Positions 35,526 through 44,457 of a stretch of 64,000 nt of DNA are shown piece by piece; position 1 is the stretch's first letter, and each line of letters starts with the position of its first letter. Below the pieces are notes generated by a model. The model saw only the letters and a list, made by a program, of their open reading frames with translations. It made no database searches and was not told where the DNA came from. The stretch is taken from assembly GCF_002834295.1 (NCBI RefSeq), contig NZ_PISP01000002.1, forward strand, positions 62,001 through 126,000, in the 5' to 3' direction. A program made the position numbers and the translations under genes. Origin of the DNA: Rhodohalobacter barkolensis (lineage in GTDB: Bacteria; Bacteroidota; Rhodothermia; Balneolales; Balneolaceae).

Positions 35526-35942
35526 ATGAAACTTTCGATGTTTAAATCCAAACTGCACCAGATGCGGGTTACCGAAGCGAACCTGATGTATGAGGGAAGT
35601 ATCACCATTGATGAAGATTTACTGGATATGGCAAATATCCTTCCTTATGAGAAGGTACAGGTGGTGAATATTACCAACGGTTCACGGTTGGAAACCTATA
35701 CTATTCCCGGTGAACGAGGCAGTCGGGTATGCTGCCTGAATGGTGCTGCGGCACGTCTAACTCAGGTTGATGACCGTGTGATTATTATGGCGTATGCTCA
35801 GATGGATCCGGAAGAGGCCAGGAACTACAAACCGACCGTTGTGGTGGTGGATGAGAATAACGAACCCAAAGATGTTCTTGAAAGTGTGAGTCACGGTAAA
35901 AAATACGGTCTCGAGAACGGAATGATTGAGAATCCGGAATAA
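35526..35942 (+). CDS. panD: Aspartate 1-decarboxylase (pyruvoyl enzyme)
   Basis: Makes beta-alanine from aspartate for pantothenate. The proenzyme cleaves itself between Gly24 and Ser25 ([12 protein letters not shown]), giving the pyruvoyl group on the alpha chain; with the ATG at 35526 these are exactly the standard positions. Other family segments: [36 protein letters not shown] and IMAYAQM. 138 residues, with a slightly extended C-terminus. It follows panC in one operon and is closed by a strong hairpin terminator. Confidence 0.96.
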   Translation: MKLSMFKSKLHQMRVTEANLMYEGSITIDEDLLDMANILPYEKVQVVNITNGSRLETYTIPGERGSRVCCLNGAAARLTQVDDRVIIMAYAQMDPEEARNYKPTVVVVDENNEPKDVLESVSHGKKYGLENGMIENPE

Positions 35943-35960
35943 AGAAAAATTCAGAGAATG

Positions 35961-36001
35961 AAAAAAAGCCCCGATTTGAAATTTCAGATCGGGGCTTTTT
36001 T
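35961..36001. terminator. Bidirectional terminator between panD and the M20 peptidase
   Basis: A-run, GCCCCGAT, an inner palindrome TGAAATTTCA, ATCGGGGC, then a T-run. The whole arm can pair with one wobble, giving a stem of about 13 bp flanked by A7 and T6, so it works for both converging genes. Confidence 0.88.
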
Positions 36002-36010
36002 GTTGGAATT

Positions 36011-36028
36011 CCCCCCTTCGAAGGGGGG
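36011..36028. repeat. Perfect 18-bp GC-rich palindrome
   Basis: CCCCCCTTCGAAGGGGGG lies between the bidirectional terminator and the stop codon of the peptidase gene. It has no U-tract. It resembles one arm of the CT-rich palindromic repeat at 13323-13434, so it may be a degenerate copy end. Confidence 0.65.
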
Positions 36029-36041
36029 AGGCCTTAATCTC

Positions 36042-37415
36042 TTACTCTGAATACTCCGGCAGCAGTTCAAAGAACTTTGCAGAAGTTTGGATTCCTCTGT
36101 GGAAATCCTTCAGAGAAAAACTCTCATTTGGCGAATGCAGGGCATCTTTGGTCAGTCCGAACCCCATCAGAATAGAGTTTACTCCCAGTACCTTTTTGAA
36201 ATCCGCAACAATAGGGATGGAACCGCCTTCACGTGCAAACAAAACATCTTTGTTATAGACTTCTTCAAAAGCTTTGGCAGCTGCTTTCAAGCCATAGAAA
36301 TCGAGATCAATAACTACAGGGTATCCACCATGATGCTCTTCAACTTCTACAGTAACGGTATCGGGCGCGATGGAGTTGACGTAATCTGAAAAGAGCTCGG
36401 CAATTTTTTGCGGTTCCTGATCCGGCACCAGTCTCATACTGATTTTTGCTCCCGCTTTAGCAGGTAGAACGGTTTTAGCTCCTTCGCCCTGGTAACCACT
36501 CCATAAACCATTTACGTCCAGTGAAGGGCGGGCTGATGCACGTTCTAAAGTGCCGTAACCTTTCTCCCCATGAAGAGCCGTTAGATTTAAATCCTTTTTA
36601 TAACCCTTCTCATCAAACGGCAACTGCTTGTATGCTTCCCGCATCTCGGCTGTCATCGGCTCCACATCATCGTAAAATCCGGGAATCTGAATAACTCCAT
36701 CTTCATCTTTCAGCTTAGCGATGATTTCAGCCAGAGCGTTGGCGGGATTTTCCACGGCTCCTCCGAAAACCCCGGAGTGAAGGTCGCGGTTTGGTCCGGT
36801 AACATGAACTTCCATGTAAGCCAATCCGCGCAGTCCGTAGGTGATGGATGGTTGATCTTCACCAAACATGGCTGTATCTGAAATTAATACCATGTCACAT
36901 TTCAGCAGCTCTTTATTCGCTTTGATGAACGGAATCAGATTTGGCGAGCCAATCTCCTCTTCACCTTCCAGAATAAACTTCACGTTTACCGGCAGATCAG
37001 TTCCGGTTTTCATGTATGCCTCAATGGCTTTTACGTGAGTAAAGGATTGCCCTTTGTCATCGCTGGAACCGCGAGCATAAACACGTCCGTCTTTTACGGT
37101 TGGTTCAAACGGCGGTGTTTCCCACAGTTCATCGGGATCAGACGGCTGCACATCGTAGTGTCCGTAAATCAAAACAGTAGGACGATCTTCGTGTGGACAT
37201 TTTTCTGCTGTGATGATTGGATGTCCTTCCGTTTCATGCAATGTTACTTTATCAAGTCCAATTTCATTAAGCTGATCAATCAAAAATTGTGCTGCTTTTT
37301 TTACGTCTCCTTTATGCTTGGAATCCGTACTTACACTTGGAATACGGAGAAAATTAAATAGTTGTTCTTCAAAACTTTTAGCGTTTTCCTTTATATATTT
37401 TTCTACAGAACTCAT
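36042..37415 (-). CDS. M20 family metallo-dipeptidase (CNDP/PepV-like)
   Basis: Zinc-dependent dipeptidase or exopeptidase of the M20 family. The metal-binding and catalytic blocks are present: YGHYDVQPSDP (His ligand), GSSDDKGQ (bridging Asp), EGEEEIGSPNL (catalytic Glu and Glu ligand), SDTAMF (Asp ligand) and a C-terminal HSPNE (His ligand). The dimerisation domain insert (RDLHSGVFGGAVENP) is typical of the dipeptidase subgroup. 457 residues, normal. No signal peptide, so it is cytoplasmic. Single gene between convergent panD and divergent sequence; a likely role is turnover of short peptides. Confidence 0.93.
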   Translation of the reverse strand: MSSVEKYIKENAKSFEEQLFNFLRIPSVSTDSKHKGDVKKAAQFLIDQLNEIGLDKVTLHETEGHPIITAEKCPHEDRPTVLIYGHYDVQPSDPDELWETPPFEPTVKDGRVYARGSSDDKGQSFTHVKAIEAYMKTGTDLPVNVKFILEGEEEIGSPNLIPFIKANKELLKCDMVLISDTAMFGEDQPSITYGLRGLAYMEVHVTGPNRDLHSGVFGGAVENPANALAEIIAKLKDEDGVIQIPGFYDDVEPMTAEMREAYKQLPFDEKGYKKDLNLTALHGEKGYGTLERASARPSLDVNGLWSGYQGEGAKTVLPAKAGAKISMRLVPDQEPQKIAELFSDYVNSIAPDTVTVEVEEHHGGYPVVIDLDFYGLKAAAKAFEEVYNKDVLFAREGGSIPIVADFKKVLGVNSILMGFGLTKDALHSPNESFSLKDFHRGIQTSAKFFELLPEYSE

Positions 37416-37517
37416 AAATCGATTTTGTCAGTTAGATTATTTAAAAAAAGATACGTTATTAGCGGCCGAAAGTCATTTTGGATTGGGCTTCAAGCTGAGT
37501 TTGAAAATCTGAGAATG

Positions 37518-38288
37518 CTATAATAGCTTAACAGATTTATCCTGAACCCATCCCGCCATTCCATTTTCCAGCCTGACATAGATCCAATTTTGATGATTGT
37601 TACTGGTGCTATTATCTACTCTCATCGTATATCCCTCGAAGGCAGTGCTAATTGCAGCTGAGGTTGAATCGGGAGTTTGATAAACAACGGATTCTCTATC
37701 AATCATAACTCCTGTGTCGTACCTGTTATCAAGATACTGAACATAGTATGATGTGGCGAATAGCACCAACGACATGAATAAAGAACTAATGCTGAAATGG
37801 TAAGAGTAGGTTTGATGTTTTTTATAAAACCAAAAAATCAACTGGCTCAGAATCCCGATGTAGAGGAAGATAAAACCCATCACAAATAGGGATTCTATAC
37901 CCACGTCATGTTCAAGGTAATTGAAAAAACGGTCCCATGGCAGAGGTGGTAACACGGCAGATCTTCTGCTGAAGCGATCGTTTACAAAATCAACGGCTGC
38001 TAGTGCTTCCCTTTCGGTTTCAGGGTAATGAGCAGCTTTTAGAAAATAATATTTTGCCAGGCCTAAGGAATCGAGCTGTGAATAAGCAATGCCAAGGTTA
38101 AACCATAAAGCACCGGATTGATGACCATTTTCTACAATAGTTTGATATTCAGAAATGGCTTCACGATAGTTCTGCTCTGTTAAGAATTCGGTAGCACGGT
38201 CGAATTGTGCTTGCTGTGCATTTGCAACCGGAGAAAGGAGGTGAGCCGTTAATAAGAGCAGAAATGTTGAAACGATTAATCTTTTCAA
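37518..38288 (-). CDS. batE: BatE-like TPR/SH3 membrane protein
   Basis: A 256-residue protein with a signal peptide (HLLSPVANAQQ), a TPR region (about residues 28-100, FDRATEFLTEQNYREAISEY and LWFNLGIAYSQLDSLGLAKY), two membrane helices (about 133-155 and 166-186) and a C-terminal bacterial SH3 domain (ending ENGMAGWVQDKSVKLL). This matches BatE of the Bacteroides aerotolerance operon. It overlaps batD by four bases and is the last of batC-batD-batE. The molecular role of Bat proteins is not settled; they are linked to oxygen tolerance and envelope stress. Confidence 0.82.
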   Translation of the reverse strand: MKRLIVSTFLLLLTAHLLSPVANAQQAQFDRATEFLTEQNYREAISEYQTIVENGHQSGALWFNLGIAYSQLDSLGLAKYYFLKAAHYPETEREALAAVDFVNDRFSRRSAVLPPLPWDRFFNYLEHDVGIESLFVMGFIFLYIGILSQLIFWFYKKHQTYSYHFSISSLFMSLVLFATSYYVQYLDNRYDTGVMIDRESVVYQTPDSTSAAISTAFEGYTMRVDNSTSNNHQNWIYVRLENGMAGWVQDKSVKLL

Positions 38289-40066
38289 AGCAGCTTCTTC
38301 AAATCCTTAATTAACTGTTCAGTTTTGTCAATATCGGATTGCTGGTCAGCCAACGATCCTGCCGGGGCATAGCTTATGGTAGCACATTTGTTAAGCAGTT
38401 GTTTGATAGACTTTAAGATTTCCGGCGAGGCACCCTTTTCCTTTACTTTCTCGATGAGTTGGGAGTCTGACAAACCCGCTTCTGGTAATCCAATTTTATC
38501 GCTGATAAATCCTGCCAATGCTTTGTGTAGATGGTTATAAAGTTCTTTAGGTTGTTGATTTTCTTTGGCCTCCTTGGCTTGATTGATGCGCTCATTCGCT
38601 TTATCTATTGCACGGTGCGATCGTGCATAATTCCGATCTGAGTGGAGCCGGTCTAATTGAGATTTTTTTAGATATCCGGCGATGAGTACAACAGCAGGAA
38701 GGGCAAGCAGAATCCAGAAGAGTGGAGTTCTGTGAAAGGGTGGTGTCTCATTACTATTCCAAACAGCGAGACCTGTAATGGGCTGAGGGTTTCCTGAGAC
38801 GGAACGATTCGCTGAGGTTAAAGCCGATTCAGTGCCCGGATTTGCTACAAAAGAAACAGCAGGTAGTGTAATGTATCGATAGCGATTATTTTGAATATCG
38901 TATACAGCAATTTGTTCTTCAGGAACAGTAAATTGGCCGGGAGCTCGTGCAACCAACAGTTCTGTGTACGTTTTTTCACCGCGAATATTAAGTCCTCTTC
39001 GCTCAACATTGCTGCTCTCCTGTGGGGTGTAGAGATCCAGGCCATCCGGTAAATTATATTCCGGCCGGCGCACCAATGGAATGTTTCCTGTTCCGCGAAT
39101 GGTGGTGATGAGCTCTACCGATTCGCCAGTAATCACTTCATTGCGATTCAGCCGGCGTTCAATGCTTAATTCCCCGACAGCGTTGATAGTAACAGCATCG
39201 GATTTAGCAGCCGGAAGTGGACGAATGTTCAATTCTACAGGTTCAGATTCCAGAGAAACTCTTCGCTGATTAGTGCCACCGCCAAAAAAACTGCCAAAAG
39301 GATCATTTCTCGCGGGTCGGGTACGAACTCCTACGCTCATGGGATATTCCGCCAGGGTAAGTGAATCGCTTCTGCTTGGGAATAGCGCATAGCGAAGCAG
39401 GGTTGCAGTACGGTAACGCACGCCGTTTAAAATGACGGACTCGGGTTCGGGCTGACGAATATTTTCTAGCTCTTCTTTCCAGAATCCATCCGTTTTCCAC
39501 CCGGCTGTAGGTTGAAAAGATGTGATTTCAATACCCTGCTTAAAATAGAGAACGATACTTGCTACAATCTGCTGACCGGTAACCGGATTTTCATCATCCA
39601 GTTCAACTTCCAGAAAGATATCCGGAAGCTGTCGGCTGCTATCTGTAGAGAGATTGCCCTTTTCAATAATCTCTATCTGGATGGGGCTTGTGGTACGGGT
39701 TTCTCCGTCTATCTGAATAGAAACGGGCGGAATGGTGTGCAAACCGGTATCCCGCGCGATGAGTGAGAAGCTGTAGGTGGTACTGGTAGTTGTTCTTCCA
39801 TTAACAATGGAGATACTTGTGCTTCGTGAGGGAGTTGATGATAAAACGCGAACTCCGGACAACTGAGGAAGAGTTGGCAGGGAAACATCACGCATGGATG
39901 AACCCTTGACTTCTATATTCAGATTAAACTGCTCCCCGACAAAGATTTTGTTTTCGGAAACTGTTGCTTCAAGCGAAAAATCCTGCGCAGCCAGGAGATT
40001 TGGGAAGAGCAAAATGATCAATAATCCACACCAATAAGCAAAAAACGTTTTACCAGTCTTTATCAT
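38285..40066 (-). CDS. batD: BatD-like aerotolerance protein
   Basis: A 593-residue exported membrane protein with a signal peptide (FPNLLAAQDFSLEA), a series of immunoglobulin-like beta domains beginning TVSENKIFVGEQFNLNIEVK (the family start), and one C-terminal membrane helix (about 447-465, FWILLALPAVVLIAGYL) followed by a cytoplasmic helical tail. It matches the BatD/oxygen tolerance family. It overlaps batC by 17 bases and batE by 4, so the three are translated together. The usual partners BatA, BatB, a DUF58 protein and the MoxR ATPase are not in this window. Confidence 0.88.
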   Translation of the reverse strand: MIKTGKTFFAYWCGLLIILLFPNLLAAQDFSLEATVSENKIFVGEQFNLNIEVKGSSMRDVSLPTLPQLSGVRVLSSTPSRSTSISIVNGRTTTSTTYSFSLIARDTGLHTIPPVSIQIDGETRTTSPIQIEIIEKGNLSTDSSRQLPDIFLEVELDDENPVTGQQIVASIVLYFKQGIEITSFQPTAGWKTDGFWKEELENIRQPEPESVILNGVRYRTATLLRYALFPSRSDSLTLAEYPMSVGVRTRPARNDPFGSFFGGGTNQRRVSLESEPVELNIRPLPAAKSDAVTINAVGELSIERRLNRNEVITGESVELITTIRGTGNIPLVRRPEYNLPDGLDLYTPQESSNVERRGLNIRGEKTYTELLVARAPGQFTVPEEQIAVYDIQNNRYRYITLPAVSFVANPGTESALTSANRSVSGNPQPITGLAVWNSNETPPFHRTPLFWILLALPAVVLIAGYLKKSQLDRLHSDRNYARSHRAIDKANERINQAKEAKENQQPKELYNHLHKALAGFISDKIGLPEAGLSDSQLIEKVKEKGASPEILKSIKQLLNKCATISYAPAGSLADQQSDIDKTEQLIKDLKKLL

Positions 40067-40757
40067 TTTGCGGTCTGCTATCGGTTGCTTCTTTTTCTCG
40101 GTTCTCTAGCAAATCTTTTTCAAGCTGTTCTAATGCATCGAGAATATTCTCAGCTTCTTCACGGCTCATATTTTGAGGTTCGGGCTGCCCGTCCTGATTT
40201 TGAGGTTGATCCTGGGGCTGTTGTTCTGAAGGATCCTGTTGCTGATCCTGATCCTGGTTTTGATCGCTTTCCTGGTCTTCATCACTCTCAGAATCTTCGT
40301 CATCAGAATCTGAATCCTGCTGCTGATCTTCCTGCTCTTGTTGCTTCTGCTGTTTTTTTCGTTGAGCCAATTCGTAGTTGAAACGAGCATCCTCATCATT
40401 AGGATTCTTTCGGAGTGCATCTTTGAAATGAGAAATTGCTTCATCATACTCTTCAAGATCAGACAAAATCTTACCCTGATTATAATCAGCCAAGGCCTTC
40501 TGCTCGGCAGGTTCTGTCATACCCCGATACTGCTCAAAAGCACTCATGGCCTCTTCATGATATCCGGCTTCGGCGAGTGCATTACCCAGATTAAAATATA
40601 GTCGTGCATCATCAGGATTTTGGTCTATCGCCTGACGATATAGCTGGGCTGCGAGTTCATAATCACCATTTTTAAACGCTTCATTGGCTTTTCTTGCATC
40701 ACTTAGCGAGGATGCAAGAAAAATGAATCCGATAAATAAAAGAATCAGCTTATTCAT
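40050..40757 (-). CDS. batC: BatC-like TPR protein
   Basis: A 235-residue protein with a signal peptide (LILLFIGFIFLASSLS) and three TPR units (about residues 22-130, e.g. YELAAQLYRQAIDQNPDDAR and YDEAISHFKDALRKNPNDED). The C-terminal third is almost only Gln, Asp, Glu and Ser, a low-complexity acidic tail seen in BatC proteins. First of the three bat genes on the minus strand, 70 bases after yebC, and overlapping batD. TPR proteins of this kind probably act as an assembly platform in the periplasm. Confidence 0.82.
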   Translation of the reverse strand: MNKLILLFIGFIFLASSLSDARKANEAFKNGDYELAAQLYRQAIDQNPDDARLYFNLGNALAEAGYHEEAMSAFEQYRGMTEPAEQKALADYNQGKILSDLEEYDEAISHFKDALRKNPNDEDARFNYELAQRKKQQKQQEQEDQQQDSDSDDEDSESDEDQESDQNQDQDQQQDPSEQQPQDQPQNQDGQPEPQNMSREEAENILDALEQLEKDLLENREKEATDSRPQNDKDW

Positions 40758-40827
40758 GGTAGATCACAGATATAGTCGAACGGTCGATTGAACTAACGTC
40801 GGAAGAGTTCAGGAAGTATAGATGAAA

Positions 40828-41589
40828 TCAGGATTCTTCGTCGAGCAGAGCCAACGTTTCATCATCCAGTTTCATATTGGTAAAAATATTGGATACATCG
40901 TCATTATCGTCAAATTTATCCATCATTCTAAGATTCTTCCGTGCAGTATCAGGCTCGGCAGATACTTCCGTCATGGGTATGCGGATAAGTTCGGCGCTTT
41001 CAACTTTAATATCATTGTTCTCAAGGTTTTCACGAACTTCAAACAGTTGCTCCCTCGATGTAATCACTTCAAAAAATTCCTCCTCAATGTTTACATCTTC
41101 GGCGCCTGCATCAATAGCCGTTAGCATAAACTCATCCTCATCCAGTCCATCGGCACTTATTTTTATGGAACCTTTCTGTTCAAACAAGTAGGCCACCGAT
41201 CCGTCTGTACCCAGGTTTCCGCCGTGCTTTGTAAAAATGTGTCGAATTTCCCCTACGGTTCTGTTGAGGTTATTACTGGTAGCTTCCACAAAATAGGCGA
41301 TCCCACCGGGTCCGTACCCTTCATATGTTACTTCCTCATAATTCCCTGACCCGTCATCAAGCTCACCAGTGCCTTTTTTGATGGCACGTTCGATGTTGTC
41401 CTTAGGTAAGTTTACGGCTTTGGCATTTTCTATGGCCAGAGATAACCTTGGGTTTGCACTAGGGTCTCCTCCGCTTTCACGAGCTGCAACAGTTATTTCT
41501 CGGATGTGCTTGGTAAAAGCTTTGGCTCGCTTAGCATCTTCTTTGGCTTTTTTATGCTTGATGTTAGCCCATTTGGAATGTCCTGCCAT
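40828..41589 (-). CDS. YebC/PmpR family regulatory protein
   Basis: A 253-residue member of the YebC/PmpR family, known as DNA-binding transcription regulators and, for some members, as factors that ease ribosome stalling at proline stretches. The family start MAGHSKWANIKHKKAKEDAK is intact, followed by LPKDNIERAIKKGTGE and YEGYGPGGIAYFVEATSNN. The length is typical. It lies upstream of batC in the same direction with a 70-base gap; co-transcription is possible but unproven. The C-terminal dozen residues (MKLDDETLALLDEES) are acidic and variable in the family. Confidence 0.93.
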   Translation of the reverse strand: MAGHSKWANIKHKKAKEDAKRAKAFTKHIREITVAARESGGDPSANPRLSLAIENAKAVNLPKDNIERAIKKGTGELDDGSGNYEEVTYEGYGPGGIAYFVEATSNNLNRTVGEIRHIFTKHGGNLGTDGSVAYLFEQKGSIKISADGLDEDEFMLTAIDAGAEDVNIEEEFFEVITSREQLFEVRENLENNDIKVESAELIRIPMTEVSAEPDTARKNLRMMDKFDDNDDVSNIFTNMKLDDETLALLDEES

Positions 41590-41821
41590 AAGTGTCTATT
41601 CTATTATTAAAGAGGAATTTGAAGGGTTAAATATAAAGGAATTGTCAAATTTACCCTAATGGATACAATGCATTGAAATAATTTTATTCTGTTTTAAAAA
41701 CGAATCATCAACGGGGTTTGTTTTAAAGTTCAGTTTAGAGCAAAGTGAGGATATTGGTACATTCAGTTCAGATTAATATTCCTTCAACATGAAATGGAAA
41801 TAACGACTAAAAAAGATTGAT

Positions 41822-42952
41822 ATGAATATTGGTATTGTCTGCTATCCCACCTACGGTGGCAGTGGTGTTGTAGCAACCGAACTGGCTAAAGGATTGGCCA
41901 ATCGCGGACACAATCTGCATATTTTAAGTTATGCCCGGCCGGCCAGGCTCGATACACTTCGCACAGATATTACATTTCACGAAGTAGACCTCAGCAGTTA
42001 CCCGCTTTTTGAATATCCTCCCTATGATCTGGCCCTTGCCAATAAAATGGTTGAGTTAATAGAGTATGCTAATCTGGATGTACTACACGTACACTATGCA
42101 ATACCGCATGCTACAAGTGCATACCTTGCCCGACAGATTGTGAATGAGAACTCCTGTAAAGTGCCAGTTATAACAACTCTGCATGGTACAGATATTACAC
42201 TTGTTGGGAGTAATCCCACCTATAAAAAAGTTGTCGATTTTTCAATCAACCAGAGTGATGGTGTTACGGCCGTATCAGAATATCTGAAGCAGGAGACCTA
42301 CAAACTTTTTGATATCAAGAAAGAGATCAAAGTGATTCCAAACTTCATTGATTTGGACAGGTTTAAACGATCCAAAAAAGAGCATTTCAAAAAAGCGATA
42401 TGTCCCGAAGGAGAAAAAGTAATAACTCACGTGTCTAATTTTAGGGAGGTGAAGCGGGTTACAGATGTTGTGGAAGCTTTTGCACAGCTACTAAAAAATG
42501 GTGTGCCTTCGAAGCTCCTCATGGTCGGTGATGGCCCGGATCGTTCAAAAGCTGAGCAGAAATGTCGGGATTTGAAGGTGTGTGAACACGTTCGGTTTTT
42601 AGGAAAACAGGAACAGGTAGAAGAGGTTCTCTCTATTGCTGACCTGTTTATGATTCCATCAGGCAGTGAAACGTTTGGTCTCGCTGCGTTGGAAGCCATG
42701 AGCTGCAGTGTTCCGGTGATAAGCTCCAACGTTGGTGGCTTGCCGGAAGTCAATATTGATGGTGAAACCGGGTATGTTTGTGAATTGGGAGATGTGGAAT
42801 GTATGGGGCGTCTTGCCACCAAAATCTTAAAGGATGAGAAACTTCACAAAAAAATGTCTAAAGCTGCCCGGAAGCGCGCAGAATTGTTTGAGATCGACAA
42901 GATTGTATCGATCTATGAAGAGTATTATTTGGAAGTAAAGGCGAACATGTAG
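41822..42952 (+). CDS. bshA: N-acetyl-alpha-D-glucosaminyl L-malate synthase (bacillithiol pathway)
   Basis: GT4-family (GT-B fold) glycosyltransferase that joins GlcNAc from UDP-GlcNAc to L-malate, the first step of bacillithiol. The family start NIGIVCYPTYGGSGVVATEL is followed by HVHYAIPHATSAYLAR and TTLHGTDITLVG; the C-terminal donor domain has HVSNFREVKRV, MVGDGPDRS and PSGSETFGLAALEAM. 376 residues, normal. BshB and BshC are not adjacent. Start ATG at 41822. A serine hydrolase lipoprotein gene follows 24 bases later. The result predicts that bacillithiol is a low-molecular-weight thiol of this organism. Confidence 0.94.
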   Translation: MNIGIVCYPTYGGSGVVATELAKGLANRGHNLHILSYARPARLDTLRTDITFHEVDLSSYPLFEYPPYDLALANKMVELIEYANLDVLHVHYAIPHATSAYLARQIVNENSCKVPVITTLHGTDITLVGSNPTYKKVVDFSINQSDGVTAVSEYLKQETYKLFDIKKEIKVIPNFIDLDRFKRSKKEHFKKAICPEGEKVITHVSNFREVKRVTDVVEAFAQLLKNGVPSKLLMVGDGPDRSKAEQKCRDLKVCEHVRFLGKQEQVEEVLSIADLFMIPSGSETFGLAALEAMSCSVPVISSNVGGLPEVNIDGETGYVCELGDVECMGRLATKILKDEKLHKKMSKAARKRAELFEIDKIVSIYEEYYLEVKANM

Positions 42953-42976
42953 TGAGAATTTCGACACGTAAATAAT

Positions 42977-44212
42977 ATGGGAATTTTGAGCCGGACCAAT
43001 TTACTATTCATCTTTACTTTTATTCTTTTCGCAGTTTCCTGTGGTAAAGGAGAGGAGACAGATTCATACGAGGAGTTTCCTGAAGTCGATGAAATTATAG
43101 AGGAGGGATTGAGCGAGTCACTATATTCGGGTGCCGTTGTTTTGATTGGGAATGATGAGGAGATTCTGTATCAGAAAGCATACGGATATGCCACACTTTA
43201 TGATAAAGACCTATCTGTGGTTGAGGAACCGGACAGTATGACGATCTCTCATCTATTTGATATTGCTTCCCTGACTAAAATTTTCGGAACCACCTATGGA
43301 ATCATGGCGCTGCATAGTGATGGCCGAATCAACTTGGATGACCCGGTAGCCGATTATATTGATGAATTTGCAACGGATTCTCACTCTGATATTACAATAC
43401 GTCATCTGTTGTCGCACTCCTCGGGACTTTTACAGTGGTATCCTACCTACTATGTTCTTTCAGATTCGGAAGATTTTATTCCATGGGTTGTAGATCAGTC
43501 ATTGATTGGAACTCCCGGAGAAACTCGCCGTTACAGTGATTTAGGATTCATGGTATTGGCAGAAATAATTGAAAGAGAATCCGGTGAATCACTATCAGAC
43601 TATTTAAATAAGAGGCTATATGAACGACTTGGTCTGACCCGGATTGGGTTTAGTCTCGGACCAGCTATTTCAGATCAAATTGTTTCTACTTCTCACGGTA
43701 ATCCGTTTGAGAAGAAGATGGTTTATGATGATGAATTTGGCTACCAAATAGATATTGATCCCGAGCTTTGGGATGAATGGAGAGAGTACTCTTTAAAGGG
43801 AGAAGTTAATGACGGTAATGCGTTTTATACATTTAATGGTGTGGCGGGTCATGCGGGCCTATTTGCAAAAGCTGAAGATCTGGCCAGGCTGCTTCAGCTT
43901 GTTCTGAATGATGGTAATTGGGATGATAACAGATTGATTTCACCTGAAACCATTAACGAATTTATTTCTGAGGATGAATTTGGAAATGGTTTGGGATGGG
44001 CAATGGATCCGGATTTTCTCAATGCCGAAGAGCTTCCGCCCGGCAGCGTCGGACATACAGGGTTTACCGGGACAAACTTTGTTCTGAGTCCGAATGGTAA
44101 CATGTATTATATATTTTTGACCAACAGACAGCACGTTGGTGTTAATGAAAATGGAAATTATCCGAACTTAAGGGATATCCGTTCGGAATTATCAAAAGTC
44201 GTTTTTCATTAA
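42977..44212 (+). CDS. Serine hydrolase lipoprotein, class C beta-lactamase-like (peptidase S12 family)
   Basis: A 411-residue exported hydrolase of the beta-lactamase/DD-peptidase superfamily. Lipoprotein signal peptide (LFAVSC, cysteine 22). Nucleophile motif SLTK (S98-K101, in DIASLTKIFG), a tyrosine motif YSD (RRYSDLGFMVLAEI) and an HTG triad motif (VGHTGFTGTN) correspond to SxxK, YxN and KTG. Such proteins include esterases, D-aminopeptidases and cell-wall enzymes; the HTG variant is common among those that are not true beta-lactamases, so an antibiotic-resistance role should not be assumed. It is transcribed with or soon after bshA. Confidence 0.87.
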   Translation: MGILSRTNLLFIFTFILFAVSCGKGEETDSYEEFPEVDEIIEEGLSESLYSGAVVLIGNDEEILYQKAYGYATLYDKDLSVVEEPDSMTISHLFDIASLTKIFGTTYGIMALHSDGRINLDDPVADYIDEFATDSHSDITIRHLLSHSSGLLQWYPTYYVLSDSEDFIPWVVDQSLIGTPGETRRYSDLGFMVLAEIIERESGESLSDYLNKRLYERLGLTRIGFSLGPAISDQIVSTSHGNPFEKKMVYDDEFGYQIDIDPELWDEWREYSLKGEVNDGNAFYTFNGVAGHAGLFAKAEDLARLLQLVLNDGNWDDNRLISPETINEFISEDEFGNGLGWAMDPDFLNAEELPPGSVGHTGFTGTNFVLSPNGNMYYIFLTNRQHVGVNENGNYPNLRDIRSELSKVVFH

Positions 44213-44457
44213 GTTTAGTACACTGATAACTATAGATCTTTATAATCGAGTGTACAATTTCTGAACAGAAAGATGTATTGAGAGTGAACAGTTTATTAGA
44301 TAATATTATACGGGTAAAGGGGTAGATTAATTCGGTAAATATTGTATTTTTCAAAGCTAGGCATTTGATTTCACTTCAGAAATCAACCCATAAAAGATTA
44401 AGATATTAGGGTAATAAGCTTGAAAACTAAGACAGGCTATTTTACGGTTAAAAAATC

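Noticed and set aside
42977-44212. Beta-lactamase resistance gene
   Set aside because: The fold motifs fit, but HTG in place of KTG and the lipoprotein layout are common among esterases and peptidases of the family; resistance cannot be claimed.
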